Of a stretch of 64,000 nucleotides of DNA, positions 53,288 to 64,000 are shown in pieces. Source of the stretch: an uncultured Hungatella sp. (GTDB lineage: Bacteria > Bacillota > Clostridia > Lachnospirales > Lachnospiraceae); NCBI GenBank assembly GCA_949879795.1, contig CATLBR010000001.1, forward strand, positions 167,821 through 231,820, read 5' to 3'. The position numbers were made by a program, and so were the translations under genes. The notes beneath the pieces were generated by a model, which saw only the letters and a program-made list of their open reading frames with translations, had not been told where the DNA came from and made no database searches. Numbering within the stretch: the first letter of the stretch is position 1; each line of letters begins with the position of its first letter.

Positions 53288-54160
53288 ATGAAGCTGGTGA
53301 TCGTGACGGGAATGTCGGGGGCAGGGAAGACCGTGGCCCTGAAGATGATGGAGGACATGGGCTACTACTGCGTGGACAATCTGCCGATTCCCCTTATGGA
53401 GAAATTCGCTCAGTTGGTTCTGGACGGTCATGAACACAGCCTTGTGGCCCTTGGCATCGATATCCGCAGCGGGGAGGAGCTCTCCATGCTGGACGGAATC
53501 TTTGACACCTGGAAGAAGAAATCCATCTCTCACAAAATTCTTTTTCTGGATGCGGGGGACCGGGTGCTGATCAAACGGTACAAGGAGACCAGAAGGAACC
53601 ATCCCCTCTCGGGAGGAGGAAGAGTGGACCAGGGAATCGAGAAGGAGCGGGCGAAGCTGGCGTTTCTGAAGAAAAAGGCAGATTTGATCATAGATACCAG
53701 CCAGATGCTGACCAGGGAGCTGAGGCAGGAGCTGGAGAGAATTTTTATGGAAGATCAAAACTATGAAAATCTGTTTGTCACCGTTCTCTCTTTTGGTTTT
53801 AAGTACGGAATTCCCGCCGACGCAGATCTGGTGTTCGACGTCCGATTTCTCCCCAATCCCTACTATGTGGAGGAACTTCGCGGGCGGACAGGGGAGGAGC
53901 AGCCAGTCCAGGACTATGTGATGCAGGGGGGAACGGCGGAGGAATTCTTGAAAAAGCTGACGGACATGCTGGATTTCCTCATACCTAACTATGTGCTGGA
54001 GGGGAAGAATCAGCTGGTCATCGGAATCGGCTGTACGGGAGGCAAGCACCGGTCTGTCACCATCGCCGATGCCCTGTACCGCCATTTGAAGGCTCACAGG
54101 GAGCTGGGGCTTAAGATCGAACACAGAGATGTGGAGAAGGACAGCAGGCAAAAGAAATAG
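53288..54160 (+). CDS. rapZ: RapZ/YvcJ nucleotide-binding protein
   Basis: 290 aa, normal size. P-loop TGMSGAGKTVAL, GYYCVDNLP, then the C-terminal GCTGGKHRSV. In Gram-negatives RapZ guides RNase E to GlmZ; in Firmicutes (YvcJ) it is a GTPase linked to competence and cell-wall metabolism. whiA follows 14 bp later; the usual intervening yvcK (gluconeogenesis factor) gene is missing here. Confidence 0.95.
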   Translation: MKLVIVTGMSGAGKTVALKMMEDMGYYCVDNLPIPLMEKFAQLVLDGHEHSLVALGIDIRSGEELSMLDGIFDTWKKKSISHKILFLDAGDRVLIKRYKETRRNHPLSGGGRVDQGIEKERAKLAFLKKKADLIIDTSQMLTRELRQELERIFMEDQNYENLFVTVLSFGFKYGIPADADLVFDVRFLPNPYYVEELRGRTGEEQPVQDYVMQGGTAEEFLKKLTDMLDFLIPNYVLEGKNQLVIGIGCTGGKHRSVTIADALYRHLKAHRELGLKIEHRDVEKDSRQKK

Positions 54161-54174
54161 AGGTGGAACTTGTT

Positions 54175-55161
54175 ATGTCATTTTCGTCCAGGGTGAAGGA
54201 AGAATTATCCAGGCAGGAGAGCACTGCCAGACATTGCCAGATCGCTGAGATCGCGGCGATTATCAGCCTGTGCGGCAGGGTGGAGATTGATGAGGATGAC
54301 AGCTACAGTATAAAAATCAGCACAGAAAATGTGGCAGTTGCGAGAAAGTACTTTACATTATTGAAAAAAACATTTAATATTAGTACTGATATCATCATCC
54401 GTCGCAATGCTTATCTGAAGAAGAATCGTACTTTTATAGTAGTGGTTTCAGAGGACGGTGACGCGAGAAACATTCTTCTCGCCACAAAACTTCTGGATGA
54501 GCGAGGGGAGATAGGTGAGAATCTGTCTGTGGTGGGGAATCTGGTGATTCAGAACCCGTGCTGCAGGAGAGCATTCTTGCGCGGTGCGTTTCTGGCAGCA
54601 GGGTCCATTAGCGACCCTGAGAAGTTCTACCATTTTGAGATTGCGTGTACGACCCGTCCTAAAGCCAGACAGCTTCAGGACATCATCGCGACCTTTGATA
54701 TGGAGGCAAAGATTGTACAGCGGAAGAAGTATTTTGTTGTCTACATTAAGGAGGGCAGCCAGATCGTAAAGCTCCTTAGTGTGATGGAGGCGCCGGTAGC
54801 GCTGATGGAGCTTGAGAATATCAGAATTCTCAAGGAGATGCGGGGAAGCGTCAACCGACAGGTGAACTGTGAAACTGCAAATATCAATAAGACGGTGTCC
54901 GCAGCCGTGAAACAGGTGGAGGACATCACGTACATTAAAGAGACTCTGGGCCTGGACCAGCTTCCGCGGAATCTGGGAGAGACAGCCAGGCTGAGACTTG
55001 AGAGGCCGGAGGCATCTTTAAAGGAACTGGGAGAAGCCCTGGACCCTCCTGTCGGAAAATCAGGAGTCAACCACAGGCTTAGAAAGCTGAGTATCCTGGC
55101 AGAGGAGCTGAGGGAGAAAAGCGCGGCGTCAGAATGGGAGGCTGCCCATTCGGAGGAATGA
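54175..55161 (+). CDS. whiA: DNA-binding protein WhiA
   Basis: 328 aa from ATG 54175 (AGGTGG upstream). N-terminal LAGLIDADG-like fold with FLRGAFLAAGSISDP, and C-terminal helix-turn-helix (LKELGEALDPPVGKSGVNHRL). In Firmicutes WhiA affects chromosome segregation and division; it has no nuclease activity. It is co-directional with rapZ. Confidence 0.96.
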   Translation: MSFSSRVKEELSRQESTARHCQIAEIAAIISLCGRVEIDEDDSYSIKISTENVAVARKYFTLLKKTFNISTDIIIRRNAYLKKNRTFIVVVSEDGDARNILLATKLLDERGEIGENLSVVGNLVIQNPCCRRAFLRGAFLAAGSISDPEKFYHFEIACTTRPKARQLQDIIATFDMEAKIVQRKKYFVVYIKEGSQIVKLLSVMEAPVALMELENIRILKEMRGSVNRQVNCETANINKTVSAAVKQVEDITYIKETLGLDQLPRNLGETARLRLERPEASLKELGEALDPPVGKSGVNHRLRKLSILAEELREKSAASEWEAAHSEE

Positions 55162-55172
55162 GGAGGAGAATT

Positions 55173-55427
55173 ATGACAAGAAGAACAGTTACGATTGAGC
55201 TGGAATCCGGGCTGGAGGCCAGGCCTGTGGCTATGCTTGTTCAGGTGGCCAGCCAGTATGACAGCAGCATCTACGTGGAATGCGACTCCAGAAGGGTAAA
55301 TGCCAAGAGCATCATGGGAATGATGACCTTGTGCCTAACCGCAGGAGAGCAGGTAGTGGTCACCGCAGACGGAACAGACGAAGAAAAAGCAGTAGATGGA
55401 ATCGCGAAATATCTGACAGAAGGCTGA
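55173..55427 (+). CDS. HPr-like protein with Glu15 (Crh-type)
   Basis: 84 aa from ATG 55173 with GAGGAGGAG upstream. The fold and Ser46 region (NAKSIMGMM, Ser46) are intact, so HprK can phosphorylate it. The catalytic His15 motif GLHARPA is replaced by GLEARPV, with Glu15. It therefore cannot pass phosphate in the PTS and should act only in regulation, like Bacillus Crh (Gln15). It lies 11 bp after whiA, as Crh does in bacilli. A normal HPr must be encoded elsewhere. Confidence 0.85.
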   Translation: MTRRTVTIELESGLEARPVAMLVQVASQYDSSIYVECDSRRVNAKSIMGMMTLCLTAGEQVVVTADGTDEEKAVDGIAKYLTEG

Positions 55428-55695
55428 TATACCTGTTTGGTTCTCATGTGTCACGTGCCTTTACAAGGCAGCTGACCGGGACTTGACATGTATGGACAGA
55501 CGACAGAAGGTGAAAGAGAAGCCGTGCCGCCCTCATGCGGACAGATTCTTTTTCGCCTTTTTGTTTTCTGCTGCCCCTGGCTGAAAATCTATGGTTTTTG
55601 GAAGGGAAGTGTGTTATACTGTTGTAATAACAGCCAGTCCCCAAGACCGGGCTGCGTCACGGTGTTGGGGGAGAGAAATGACAAAGGAGAGACCA

Positions 55696-58600
55696 ATGGC
55701 ATTTACACATCTGCATGTCCACACAGAGTACAGTCTCCTGGATGGCTCCAGCAAGATCGGAGAGCTGACTGCCAGAGCGAAAGAGCTGGGGATGGACAGC
55801 ATGGCTATAACCGATCACGGGGCCATGTACGGGGTTATCGATTTTTATCGGGCGGCAAAGGAGGTGGGAATCAAGCCTGTGCTGGGCTGTGAAGTCTATG
55901 TGGCTCCGGGATCGCGGTTTGACAGGGAGACTGTCAGCGGGGAGGACAGGTACTATCACCTGGTGCTGCTGGCGGAGAATAACACTGGCTACGGAAATTT
56001 GATGAAGATTGTGTCCAGAGGCTATGTGGACGGCTTTTACTATAAGCCTAGGGTGGATTACGAGACACTTGAGACATACCATGAGGGGATCATCTGTCTC
56101 TCTGCCTGTCTGGCAGGGGAGGTTCAGAAATATCTGGAGAGAGGGCAGTACCAGCAGGGACGGGAGGCGGCCCTCAGATATCAGGCCATATTCGGAAAAG
56201 ACAACTATTTTCTTGAACTGCAGGATCACGGAATTCCTGCTCAGAAGACCGTGAACCAGGCGCTTCTGCGCCTGAGCAGGGAGTTGGATATCCCGCTGGT
56301 AGCCACCAACGACATTCACTATACCTACGCGGACGACGCGGTTCCCCACGACATCCTTCTCTGCATTCAGACCAACAAGAAGGTCACGGACCAGAACCGC
56401 ATGCGCTATGAGGGGGGACAGTACTACTGTAAGTCCGAAGAAGAGATGAGGGCTCTGTTTCCCTATGCCCAGGAGGCGCTGGACAACACTCACAAGATAG
56501 CCGAGAGATGCAATGTGGAGATCGAGTTCGGAGTCACCAAGCTGCCTCGTTTTGACGTGCCGGAGGGCTGGGATTCCTGGCAGTATCTGAACAAGCTGTG
56601 CGATGAGGGCATGAAGCGCAGGTACCCGGAGGACGACGGGACTTTGAGAAAACGTCTGGAATATGAGCTGAACGTGATCCATACCATGGGGTATGTGGAT
56701 TACTTTCTCATCGTGTGGGATTTCATACATTTTGCCAGGTCCCATGATATCATGGTGGGACCCGGCAGAGGGTCTGCGGCGGGGAGCATCGTGTCCTACT
56801 GTCTGGAGATCACCAACATCGACCCGGTGCGGTACAACCTTCTGTTTGAGCGTTTCCTCAATCCCGAGAGAGTGTCCATGCCGGATATTGACATCGACTT
56901 CTGCTATGAGAGGAGGCAGGAGGTCATCGACTATGTGGTGGAGAAATACGGCAAAGATCAGGTGGTTCAGATTGTGACCTTCGGTACCATGGCAGCCAAA
57001 GGCGTGGTGCGGGATGTGGGGCGTGCCCTGGATATGCCTTATGCCAGATGTGACGCTATAGCCAAGATGATTCCGGGGGATCTGGGTATGACTCTGGAGA
57101 AGGCGCTGAAGAGCAGCCCGGACTTGAAAAATGCTTATAAAGAGGATCCGCAGGTCAAATACCTGATTGATATGTCCATGCGTCTGGAAGGGCTGCCCAG
57201 GCACACATCCATGCACGCCGCGGGGGTGGTTATCAGCAGGACGGCGGTGGACAACTATGTGCCCCTGTCTAAAGCCCAGGACGGCACCATCACCACCCAG
57301 TTTACCATGACCACTTTGGAGGAGCTGGGGCTTTTGAAAATGGATTTTCTGGGGCTGCGCACCCTGACCGTGATTCAGAACGCGGTGAGGCAGGTGGAAA
57401 AGAACCATGGAATCCGAATCGATATTGACAATATTGACTATAATGACAGACAGGTGCTGGAGTCTATCGGAACGGGAAAGGACGACGGTATCTTCCAGCT
57501 GGAGAGCAGCGGCATGAAATCTTTCATGAAGGAGCTGAAGCCTCAGAATCTGGAAGACATCATCGCCGGCATCTCCCTGTACCGTCCCGGTCCCATGGAC
57601 TTTATTCCCAAATATCTGAAGGGGAAGAACAATCAGGACGCTGTCACCTACGACTGTCCTCAGCTGGAGCCTATTCTGGATTCCACCTACGGATGTATCG
57701 TGTATCAGGAACAGGTGATGCAGATCGTGAGGGATCTGGCCGGCTACACTCTGGGCCGCAGTGATCTTGTGCGGCGTGCCATGTCCAAGAAAAAGGCATC
57801 AGTGATGGAGAAGGAGCGGCGCAATTTTGTTTACGGCAACGACGAGGAAGGAGTGAAGGGCTGTGTCCGCAACGGCATCGACGAGAGAACTGCCAACCAT
57901 ATTTTCGATGAGATGACAGACTTTGCCAGTTATGCCTTCAACAAGTCCCATGCTGCGTGTTATGCGGTGGTGGCTTATCAGACAGCCTGGTTAAAATATT
58001 ATTACCCGAGAGAATTTATGGCGGCTCTCATGACTTCTGTGATGGACAACGGTACCAAGACTTCCGAGTATATACTCAGCTGCCGTCAGATGGGGATCCG
58101 AATACTCCCCCCGGATATCAATGAGGGGGAGAGCGGTTTTTCCGTGTCGGGAGACAGCATCCGCTACGGCCTGTCGGCTATCAAGAGCGTGGGCAGAAGC
58201 GTGGTGGATGCAATTGTAGCGGAGCGGACGGCGTCGGGTCCCTTCCGTACCATGGATGAATTTGTGGAGCGGATGAGCAACAAGGAGGTAAACAAGAGGA
58301 CCCTGGAGAATTTCATCAAGTCCGGGGCTCTGGACTCTCTGCCGGGCAGCCGCCGTCAGAAAGTGATGGTGGCGCCGGAGATGCTGGACCAAAAGAACAA
58401 GAAGAAGAACGCCATGGAAGGCCAGCTGTCCCTCTTTGATTTTGTGGCAGAAGATGAGAAGAAAAACTTTCAGGTTACATTTCCGGATGTGGAGGAGTTC
58501 AAGAAGGAGGAGCTTCTGGCTTTCGAGAAGGAGACTCTGGGAATCTATGTCAGCGGCCATCCAATGGAAGAGTATGAGCCTCTGTGGCGGTCCTGCATCA

Positions 58601-59160
58601 CCGCCGTCTCCACGGATTTCGTGGTGGACGAGGAGACGGAAAAGGCAGGTGTGGAGGATAACTCCAGAGTCACTATCGGGGGAATGATCAGCGGAAAGGT
58701 CACCAAGATCACCAAGACCAACCAGATGATGGCGTTTGTCACCGTGGAAGATCTGGTGGGATCCGTGGAAGTGCTGGTGTTTCCGAGAGATTACGAGAAG
58801 AACCGGGATGTGCTGACCGAGGAATCAAAGGTCTTTGTGTCAGGGCGGGTATCTGTGGGAGACGACCCGGTGGGGAAGCTGATTTGCGAGAAGGTGGTGC
58901 CCTTTGACAAGATTCCCAGACAGCTGTGGCTGCAGTTTTCCGATAAAGATGATTATGACCGGTGCGCGGATAAGGTGATGGAGTGCCTTAGGACATCGGA
59001 AGGGTCCGATCAGGTGGTTATCTGGCTGGCCAGGGAGCGGGCTAAAAAAATCTTGCCTGCCAACTGGAATGTGAACAGCAGAGGACCGCTGTTGAAAGAA
59101 CTTACAAATATTCTTGGTGAAAATAATGTCAGAGTGGTACAAAAAGGGTTGAAACTCTGA
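55696..59160 (+). CDS. dnaE: DNA polymerase III alpha subunit (DnaE)
   Basis: 1154 aa from ATG 55696 (AAAGGAG upstream; ATG 55678 is possible). PHP domain HLHVHTEYSLLDG, polymerase active site PDIDIDF near residue 397, PGRGSAAGS, helix-hairpin-helix region, and a C-terminal OB domain (VTIGGMISGKVT). In Clostridia with PolC, DnaE acts mainly in primer extension. A weak promoter (TGGTTT-17-TATACT, 55592-55620) lies in the 268-bp gap upstream; no other gene is seen in that gap. Confidence 0.97.
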   Translation: MAFTHLHVHTEYSLLDGSSKIGELTARAKELGMDSMAITDHGAMYGVIDFYRAAKEVGIKPVLGCEVYVAPGSRFDRETVSGEDRYYHLVLLAENNTGYGNLMKIVSRGYVDGFYYKPRVDYETLETYHEGIICLSACLAGEVQKYLERGQYQQGREAALRYQAIFGKDNYFLELQDHGIPAQKTVNQALLRLSRELDIPLVATNDIHYTYADDAVPHDILLCIQTNKKVTDQNRMRYEGGQYYCKSEEEMRALFPYAQEALDNTHKIAERCNVEIEFGVTKLPRFDVPEGWDSWQYLNKLCDEGMKRRYPEDDGTLRKRLEYELNVIHTMGYVDYFLIVWDFIHFARSHDIMVGPGRGSAAGSIVSYCLEITNIDPVRYNLLFERFLNPERVSMPDIDIDFCYERRQEVIDYVVEKYGKDQVVQIVTFGTMAAKGVVRDVGRALDMPYARCDAIAKMIPGDLGMTLEKALKSSPDLKNAYKEDPQVKYLIDMSMRLEGLPRHTSMHAAGVVISRTAVDNYVPLSKAQDGTITTQFTMTTLEELGLLKMDFLGLRTLTVIQNAVRQVEKNHGIRIDIDNIDYNDRQVLESIGTGKDDGIFQLESSGMKSFMKELKPQNLEDIIAGISLYRPGPMDFIPKYLKGKNNQDAVTYDCPQLEPILDSTYGCIVYQEQVMQIVRDLAGYTLGRSDLVRRAMSKKKASVMEKERRNFVYGNDEEGVKGCVRNGIDERTANHIFDEMTDFASYAFNKSHAACYAVVAYQTAWLKYYYPREFMAALMTSVMDNGTKTSEYILSCRQMGIRILPPDINEGESGFSVSGDSIRYGLSAIKSVGRSVVDAIVAERTASGPFRTMDEFVERMSNKEVNKRTLENFIKSGALDSLPGSRRQKVMVAPEMLDQKNKKKNAMEGQLSLFDFVAEDEKKNFQVTFPDVEEFKKEELLAFEKETLGIYVSGHPMEEYEPLWRSCITAVSTDFVVDEETEKAGVEDNSRVTIGGMISGKVTKITKTNQMMAFVTVEDLVGSVEVLVFPRDYEKNRDVLTEESKVFVSGRVSVGDDPVGKLICEKVVPFDKIPRQLWLQFSDKDDYDRCADKVMECLRTSEGSDQVVIWLARERAKKILPANWNVNSRGPLLKELTNILGENNVRVVQKGLKL

Positions 59161-59177
59161 GGAAAATGAATTAGAAT
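59149..59177 (+). promoter_or_regulatory. Promoter for pfkA
   Basis: TTGAAA (59149-59154), 17 bp, TAGAAT (59172-59177). The -35 box overlaps the end of dnaE. Confidence 0.7.
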
Positions 59178-59225
59178 AAGCCTAGTACGAGGGGGTCGTA
59201 TTTTTATCCTGCGCGACAGGACTGA

Positions 59226-60233
<1,008 letters not shown>

Positions 60234-60267
60234 GGACAACTGCAAAAGAAAAACAGTTTTCATACAG

Positions 60268-60294
60268 AAGAACGCGCCGGTGACGCGTTCTTTT
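60268..60294 (+). terminator. Rho-independent terminator of pfkA
   Basis: AAGAACGCG (60268-60276) pairs with CGCGTTCTT (60284-60292), 7-nt loop, followed by TT. Confidence 0.85.
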
Positions 60295-60352
60295 GTTGCC
60301 ATGTGTTTGGCTGTCATATACAGCGAGAGCCGCCAGACTGGAGATTTGTGAG

Positions 60353-60679
60353 ATGAAGGAAAAAACAGTGCTCTGCGGAGCCAGTTCTTATGAAGAGAAA
60401 TACTATTTTAACCCGCAGTTTTCGGCCCTTCCGGAGAGTATCAGGCAGGAACTTCAGATTATGTGTGTTCTGTACACGGAGGATGTGGGCGGGATTTTAA
60501 CCATGGAATTTGACCACGGTGGAAACCTGGAATTTCGGGTGACGGCAGCCGACGGGGACTATCTCTTCGACGAGGTCGGAAGCGCTTTGAAGATCAAGCA
60601 GTACCGGCTGGAGAAGAGAGAGCTTCTGGAGTCCCTGGAACTGTTTTACCGGGTGTTCTTTCTGGGGGAGAAGATTTGA
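60353..60679 (+). CDS. Small conserved protein, DUF6145-like
   Basis: 108 aa from ATG 60353 (GGAGA upstream). It begins MKEKTVLCGASSYEEKYYFN and looks like a small conserved Lachnospiraceae protein found next to dus. No catalytic motif; mixed beta-strand and helix. Stop overlaps the dus start, so they are co-translated. Function unknown. Confidence 0.7.
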   Translation: MKEKTVLCGASSYEEKYYFNPQFSALPESIRQELQIMCVLYTEDVGGILTMEFDHGGNLEFRVTAADGDYLFDEVGSALKIKQYRLEKRELLESLELFYRVFFLGEKI

Positions 60680-61659
60680 AGAAGCTGAAGATAGGAAATG
60701 TTGAATTGGAAAACCCGTTGATCCTGGCGCCCATGGCGGGAGTGACGGACCAGCCTTTCAGGAGGCTGTGCCGCAGAGAGGGCTGCGGGCTGGCGTACAC
60801 GGAGATGGTGAGCGCCAAGGCGATTCTCTATAAAAACAGGAACACAAAACCGCTTATGGAGGTTCATCCTCAGGAGGGGCCGGTGGTCCTTCAGCTGTTT
60901 GGGTCGGACCCGGAGATATTGAGCAGGATTGCCGCCCAGGTGGAGGACGGTCCCTACGCCTGGATCGATGTAAACATGGGATGCCCGGTTCCCAAGGTGG
61001 TGGGCAACGGGGAAGGTTCGGCACTGATGAAAAATCCGAAGCTGGTCCAGGAAATTCTGACTGCCATGGTGCACAGGATGAAAAAACCGGTGACTATCAA
61101 GATACGCAAAGGATTTGACGACTCAAACGCTAACGCGGTGGAGATAGCCAGGATTGCGGAAGGCTGCGGCGCTGCGGCGGTGGCGGTTCACGGCCGCACC
61201 AGGGAACAGTTCTATTCGGGCAGGGCAGACTGGGATATCATTCGTCAGGTGAAAGAGGCAGTGACTATTCCGGTTATAGGCAACGGAGATATTTTCGCTC
61301 CAGAGGACGGGGCGAGGATGATGGAGGAGACCGGGTGTGACGGTGTGATGATTGCCAGGGGAGCCAAGGGAAATCCCTGGATTTTTTCCAGAAGCCTCCA
61401 TTTTCTGGAGACAGGCCGTACACTTCCCCCGCCGTCTGTGGATGAGATAAAAAAGGAGATTCTGTCCCATATAGAACTTCAGATAGCTTACAAGGGTTCT
61501 CACATGGGCCTTCTTGAGATGCGCAAACATGTGGCTTGGTATACAGCCGGGCTGCCCCGCTCGTCGGTTTTGAGAGACCGTATCAATCAGGCGGGAACAT
61601 ATGAAGAATTTTATGAGCTGATCGCGGAGATGGGGAGCACGGTTCTTGACAACAGGTAA
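60676..61659 (+). CDS. dusB: tRNA-dihydrouridine synthase
   Basis: 327 aa from TTG 60676, with GGGGGAG upstream and a 4-base overlap with the previous stop. FMN TIM-barrel motifs: LAPMAGVTDQPFRRL, VNMGCPVPKVV with the catalytic Cys, IRKGFDD, VHGRTREQFYSG, GNGDI and GVMIARGAKGNPW. It reduces uridines in tRNA D loops. DusB-type by similarity of these blocks. Confidence 0.93.
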   Translation: MKKLKIGNVELENPLILAPMAGVTDQPFRRLCRREGCGLAYTEMVSAKAILYKNRNTKPLMEVHPQEGPVVLQLFGSDPEILSRIAAQVEDGPYAWIDVNMGCPVPKVVGNGEGSALMKNPKLVQEILTAMVHRMKKPVTIKIRKGFDDSNANAVEIARIAEGCGAAAVAVHGRTREQFYSGRADWDIIRQVKEAVTIPVIGNGDIFAPEDGARMMEETGCDGVMIARGAKGNPWIFSRSLHFLETGRTLPPPSVDEIKKEILSHIELQIAYKGSHMGLLEMRKHVAWYTAGLPRSSVLRDRINQAGTYEEFYELIAEMGSTVLDNR

Positions 61660-61746
61660 GGTTTGGGATATAATACCTTGAACATGATGAACGGCCCGGC
61701 GACGGCAGAGAATTATGGAAAGAAGTATGGGGAGGTAATACAGATT

Positions 61747-62229
61747 ATGGCAGAGAAAAAAAATATCTTGACTTATGCAGGGTTGAAACAATATGAGGAT
61801 GAGCTTCACAATCTGAAAGTGGTGAAGAGAAAAGAAGTAGCTCAGAAGATCAAGGAAGCCAGGGAGCAGGGAGACCTGTCGGAGAACGCGGAGTACGACG
61901 CCGCCAAGGATGAGCAGAGAGATATTGAGCTTCGTATAGAAGAGCTGGAGAAACTTCTGAAGAACGCGGAAGTGGTGGTAGAAGAGGAGATCGACCTGGA
62001 GAAGATCAACATCGGCTGTAAAGTGAAGGTGTATGAGATCGACGAGGATGAGGAGATGGAGTTCCGGATCGTGGGCTCCACCGAAGCCAACAGTCTCCAG
62101 AATAAGATTTCCAACGAATCTCCGGTGGGTCAGGCGCTGCTTGGCAAAAAGGTGGGAGACGTGGTGGACGTGGAGACTCAGGTGGGAGTGATCCAGTACA
62201 AGGTCCTGGAGATTCAGAGGGTATCATAG
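61747..62229 (+). CDS. greA: Transcription elongation factor GreA
   Basis: 160 aa from ATG 61747 (GGGAGG upstream). N-terminal coiled coil with the acidic tip ([19 protein letters not shown]) that enters the RNA polymerase secondary channel, and a C-terminal FKBP-like domain ending [10 protein letters not shown]. It rescues backtracked polymerase. lysS follows 45 bp later. Confidence 0.97.
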   Translation: MAEKKNILTYAGLKQYEDELHNLKVVKRKEVAQKIKEAREQGDLSENAEYDAAKDEQRDIELRIEELEKLLKNAEVVVEEEIDLEKINIGCKVKVYEIDEDEEMEFRIVGSTEANSLQNKISNESPVGQALLGKKVGDVVDVETQVGVIQYKVLEIQRVS

Positions 62230-62274
62230 ACACGGCATGTCAGGAGTACTATTATAGAAAAAGGAGTGGAGAAC

Positions 62275-63777
62275 GTGGCAGAACAGCAGAATCAGAGTCA
62301 AGCCCAGACACAGGAAGAATTGAACCAGTTGCTTAAGGTGCGCCGCGAGAAACTGGCGCAGCTGCAGGAGGCGGGGAAGGACCCGTTTCAGATTACCAGA
62401 TATGAGGTGACCGTGCACAGCACCGATGTGAAGGAGGATTATGCGCAGTGGGAAGGAAAGGAAGTATCCATCGCGGGGCGCATGATGTCCAAGCGTGTCA
62501 TGGGGAAAGCCTCTTTCTGCAATGTTCAGGATCTGAAGGGCAACATTCAGTCCTATGTGGCCAGGGACAGCATCGGTGAGGAGTCCTACAAGGATTTTAA
62601 GAAGATGGATATCGGGGATATCGTCGGTCTCACGGGAACCGTGTTTACCACAAAGACCGGGGAGATCTCCATCCACGCCACTTCTGTCACCCTGCTTTCC
62701 AAGAGTCTGCAGGTTCTCCCGGAGAAGTACCACGGGCTGACCAACACGGACATGAGATACCGCCAGCGCTACACGGATCTGATCATGAACGAGGATGTGA
62801 GAAAGACCTTTGTCATGCGTTCCAGGATCATCAGCTGTATCAGACGGTATTTGGATGACCAGGGATTTCTGGAGGTGGAGACACCTATGTTGGTGAGCAA
62901 CGCTGGAGGAGCGGCGGCAAGACCCTTTGAAACCCACTACAATGCTCTGGACGAGGATGTAAAACTGAGAATTTCTCTTGAGCTGTACTTAAAAAGACTT
63001 ATTGTCGGCGGTATGGAGAGGGTTTATGAGATCGGCCGGGTGTTCCGAAACGAAGGTCTGGACGCAAGACACAATCCGGAGTTCACTCTCATGGAGCTTT
63101 ACCAGGCTTACACAGATTATCACGGTATGATGGATCTGACGGAAAATATGTTCCGCCATGTGGCGCAGGAGGTGTGCGGCACCACGCTGATTCCCTATGC
63201 CGAGGTGGAGATCGACCTTGGGAAACCATTTGAGCGCCTGACCATGATCGATGCGGTCAAGAAGTATACAGGTATTGATTTTGAGACGATCAAGACTACA
63301 GAGGAGGCCAAAAAGCTGGCTGACGAGAAAGGGGTCCACTATGAGGCCCGCCATGTCCGGGGCGACATCATCAACTTGTTCTTCGAGGAGTTTGTGGAGG
63401 AGCATCTGATTCAGCCTACCTTTATCATGGACCATCCGGTGGAGATCTCACCTCTCACCAAGAGAAAACCGGATAAGCAGGAACTGGTGGAGAGGTTTGA
63501 GCTGTTTATCTATGCCCGAGAGATGTGCAATGCCTATTCGGAGCTCAATGACCCCATTGATCAGCGGGAAAGGTTTAAGGCCCAGGAGGCAGCCCTGGCC
63601 GCTGGTGATGAGGAGGCCAACACTACAGATGAGGACTTTATGAACGCCCTGGAGATCGGTATGCCGCCTACAGGTGGTATCGGGTATGGGATTGACAGAT
63701 TGGTGATGCTTTTGACCAACTCACCGGCTATCCGCGATGTGTTGCTGTTCCCGACGATGAAGAGCATTGATAAGTAG
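62275..63777 (+). CDS. lysS: Lysyl-tRNA synthetase, class II
   Basis: 500 aa from GTG 62275 (AAGGAG at 62261-62266; GTG 62266 overlaps that site). OB-fold anticodon domain ([19 protein letters not shown]), class II motif 2 ([20 protein letters not shown]) and motif 3 ([14 protein letters not shown]). The first 25 residues are Gln-rich. A terminator follows at 63841. Confidence 0.96.
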   Translation: MAEQQNQSQAQTQEELNQLLKVRREKLAQLQEAGKDPFQITRYEVTVHSTDVKEDYAQWEGKEVSIAGRMMSKRVMGKASFCNVQDLKGNIQSYVARDSIGEESYKDFKKMDIGDIVGLTGTVFTTKTGEISIHATSVTLLSKSLQVLPEKYHGLTNTDMRYRQRYTDLIMNEDVRKTFVMRSRIISCIRRYLDDQGFLEVETPMLVSNAGGAAARPFETHYNALDEDVKLRISLELYLKRLIVGGMERVYEIGRVFRNEGLDARHNPEFTLMELYQAYTDYHGMMDLTENMFRHVAQEVCGTTLIPYAEVEIDLGKPFERLTMIDAVKKYTGIDFETIKTTEEAKKLADEKGVHYEARHVRGDIINLFFEEFVEEHLIQPTFIMDHPVEISPLTKRKPDKQELVERFELFIYAREMCNAYSELNDPIDQRERFKAQEAALAAGDEEANTTDEDFMNALEIGMPPTGGIGYGIDRLVMLLTNSPAIRDVLLFPTMKSIDK

Positions 63778-63840
63778 GCAGAGTGAGATTTCCGCTTAGA
63801 ATCGGTGTTTTGCAGGATATAGTTTCTGTTTATGTAAGTG

Positions 63841-63875
63841 GCTCTAAGGTGATATGTGCCTTAGAGCTGTTTTTT
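63841..63875 (+). terminator. Rho-independent terminator of greA-lysS
   Basis: GCTCTAAGG (63841-63849) pairs with CCTTAGAGC (63859-63867), followed by TGTTTTTTG. Confidence 0.85.
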
Positions 63876-63940
63876 GTAGGCCAAGGGCCTGTTTATCGAT
63901 GAGGAGTTTTTCGTGTTCCGAAAAACGGAACTTCGATAGA

Positions 63941-63967
63941 CAAAAAAACCACCTGCTATGCAGGTGG
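63941..63967 (-). terminator. Minus-strand terminator of a gene beyond the window
   Basis: Read on the minus strand, CCACCTGC (63967-63960), loop ATA, GCAGGTGG (63956-63949), then seven T. It implies a minus-strand transcript entering from the right edge. No complete gene is visible in 63876-64000. Confidence 0.75.
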
Positions 63968-64000
63968 AGAAAGCAGCTTTAGCTTACAGAGAAAGACCTC

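Overview
The window looks like a chromosomal segment of a Gram-positive, low-to-mid GC Clostridia, most likely Lachnospiraceae-like. Evidence: the gene order hprK-murB-rapZ-whiA-HPr-like-dnaE-pfkA; a cobalamin-dependent metH whose reactivation domain is a separate gene; consensus sigma-A promoters; strong GGAGG ribosome binding sites; many lipoproteins with LxxC lipoboxes. No species call can be made from the sequence alone.

Layout. (1) Positions 2-1585: the 3' part of a core-type gene, an oxidoreductase fused to a Nudix domain. (2) About 1.8-32.4 kb: an AT-richer defence island. It starts with a ClpP-fold protease / Panacea antitoxin / small-protein operon, then a broken GmrSD-type gene. Next comes a minus-strand pair (PP-loop 'PAPS reductase' family plus DUF262), divergent from an XRE regulator that starts a long plus-strand run: dndC-dndD-dndE-dndA, a NERD-UvrD helicase, an AddB-like partner, then from a second promoter an SNF2 helicase, a RecQ-like helicase, a 268-aa protein, a 1026-aa P-loop ATPase, a 222-aa protein and an HNH nuclease. 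After this lies a reverse transcriptase preceded by a perfect-consensus promoter and about 320 nt of structured, apparently non-coding DNA. (3) 32.4-64 kb: ordinary chromosome. It holds a PTS IIC gene, hflK-hflC, metF/metH, a PAP2 phosphatase, an ABC-F protein with an attenuator leader, nfo, a flavinylated lipoprotein, an M14 peptidase, a HAD phosphatase, a DUF4015 lipoprotein, uvrC, hprK-murB-rapZ-whiA-crh-like, dnaE, pfkA, dus, greA and lysS.

How the island genes work together (inference). DndA, DndC, DndD and DndE are the phosphorothioation set (sulfur in place of a non-bridging phosphate oxygen in DNA). The order C-D-E-A, with no dndB and no dndFGH, matches the arrangement reported for DndCDEA-PbeABCD systems. 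Here the effector block resembles DpdE-F-G-H, best known from the 7-deazaguanine DNA modification cluster, with an added HNH nuclease and a NERD-UvrD/AddB-like pair. The most interesting readings are a phosphorothioate mark coupled to a Dpd-type helicase/ATPase effector, and next to it an RT-plus-ncRNA locus with the architecture of DRT2-type defence.

Other points: a dispersed hairpin repeat forms the 3' ends of two genes (40439-40545, 47316-47454, and a partial copy at 1640-1695); an ABC-F attenuator with a two-codon leader ORF; an HPr paralogue with Glu at position 15; and in-frame low-complexity inserts in several conserved proteins. No rRNA, tRNA, CRISPR array, integrase or complete insertion sequence was seen.
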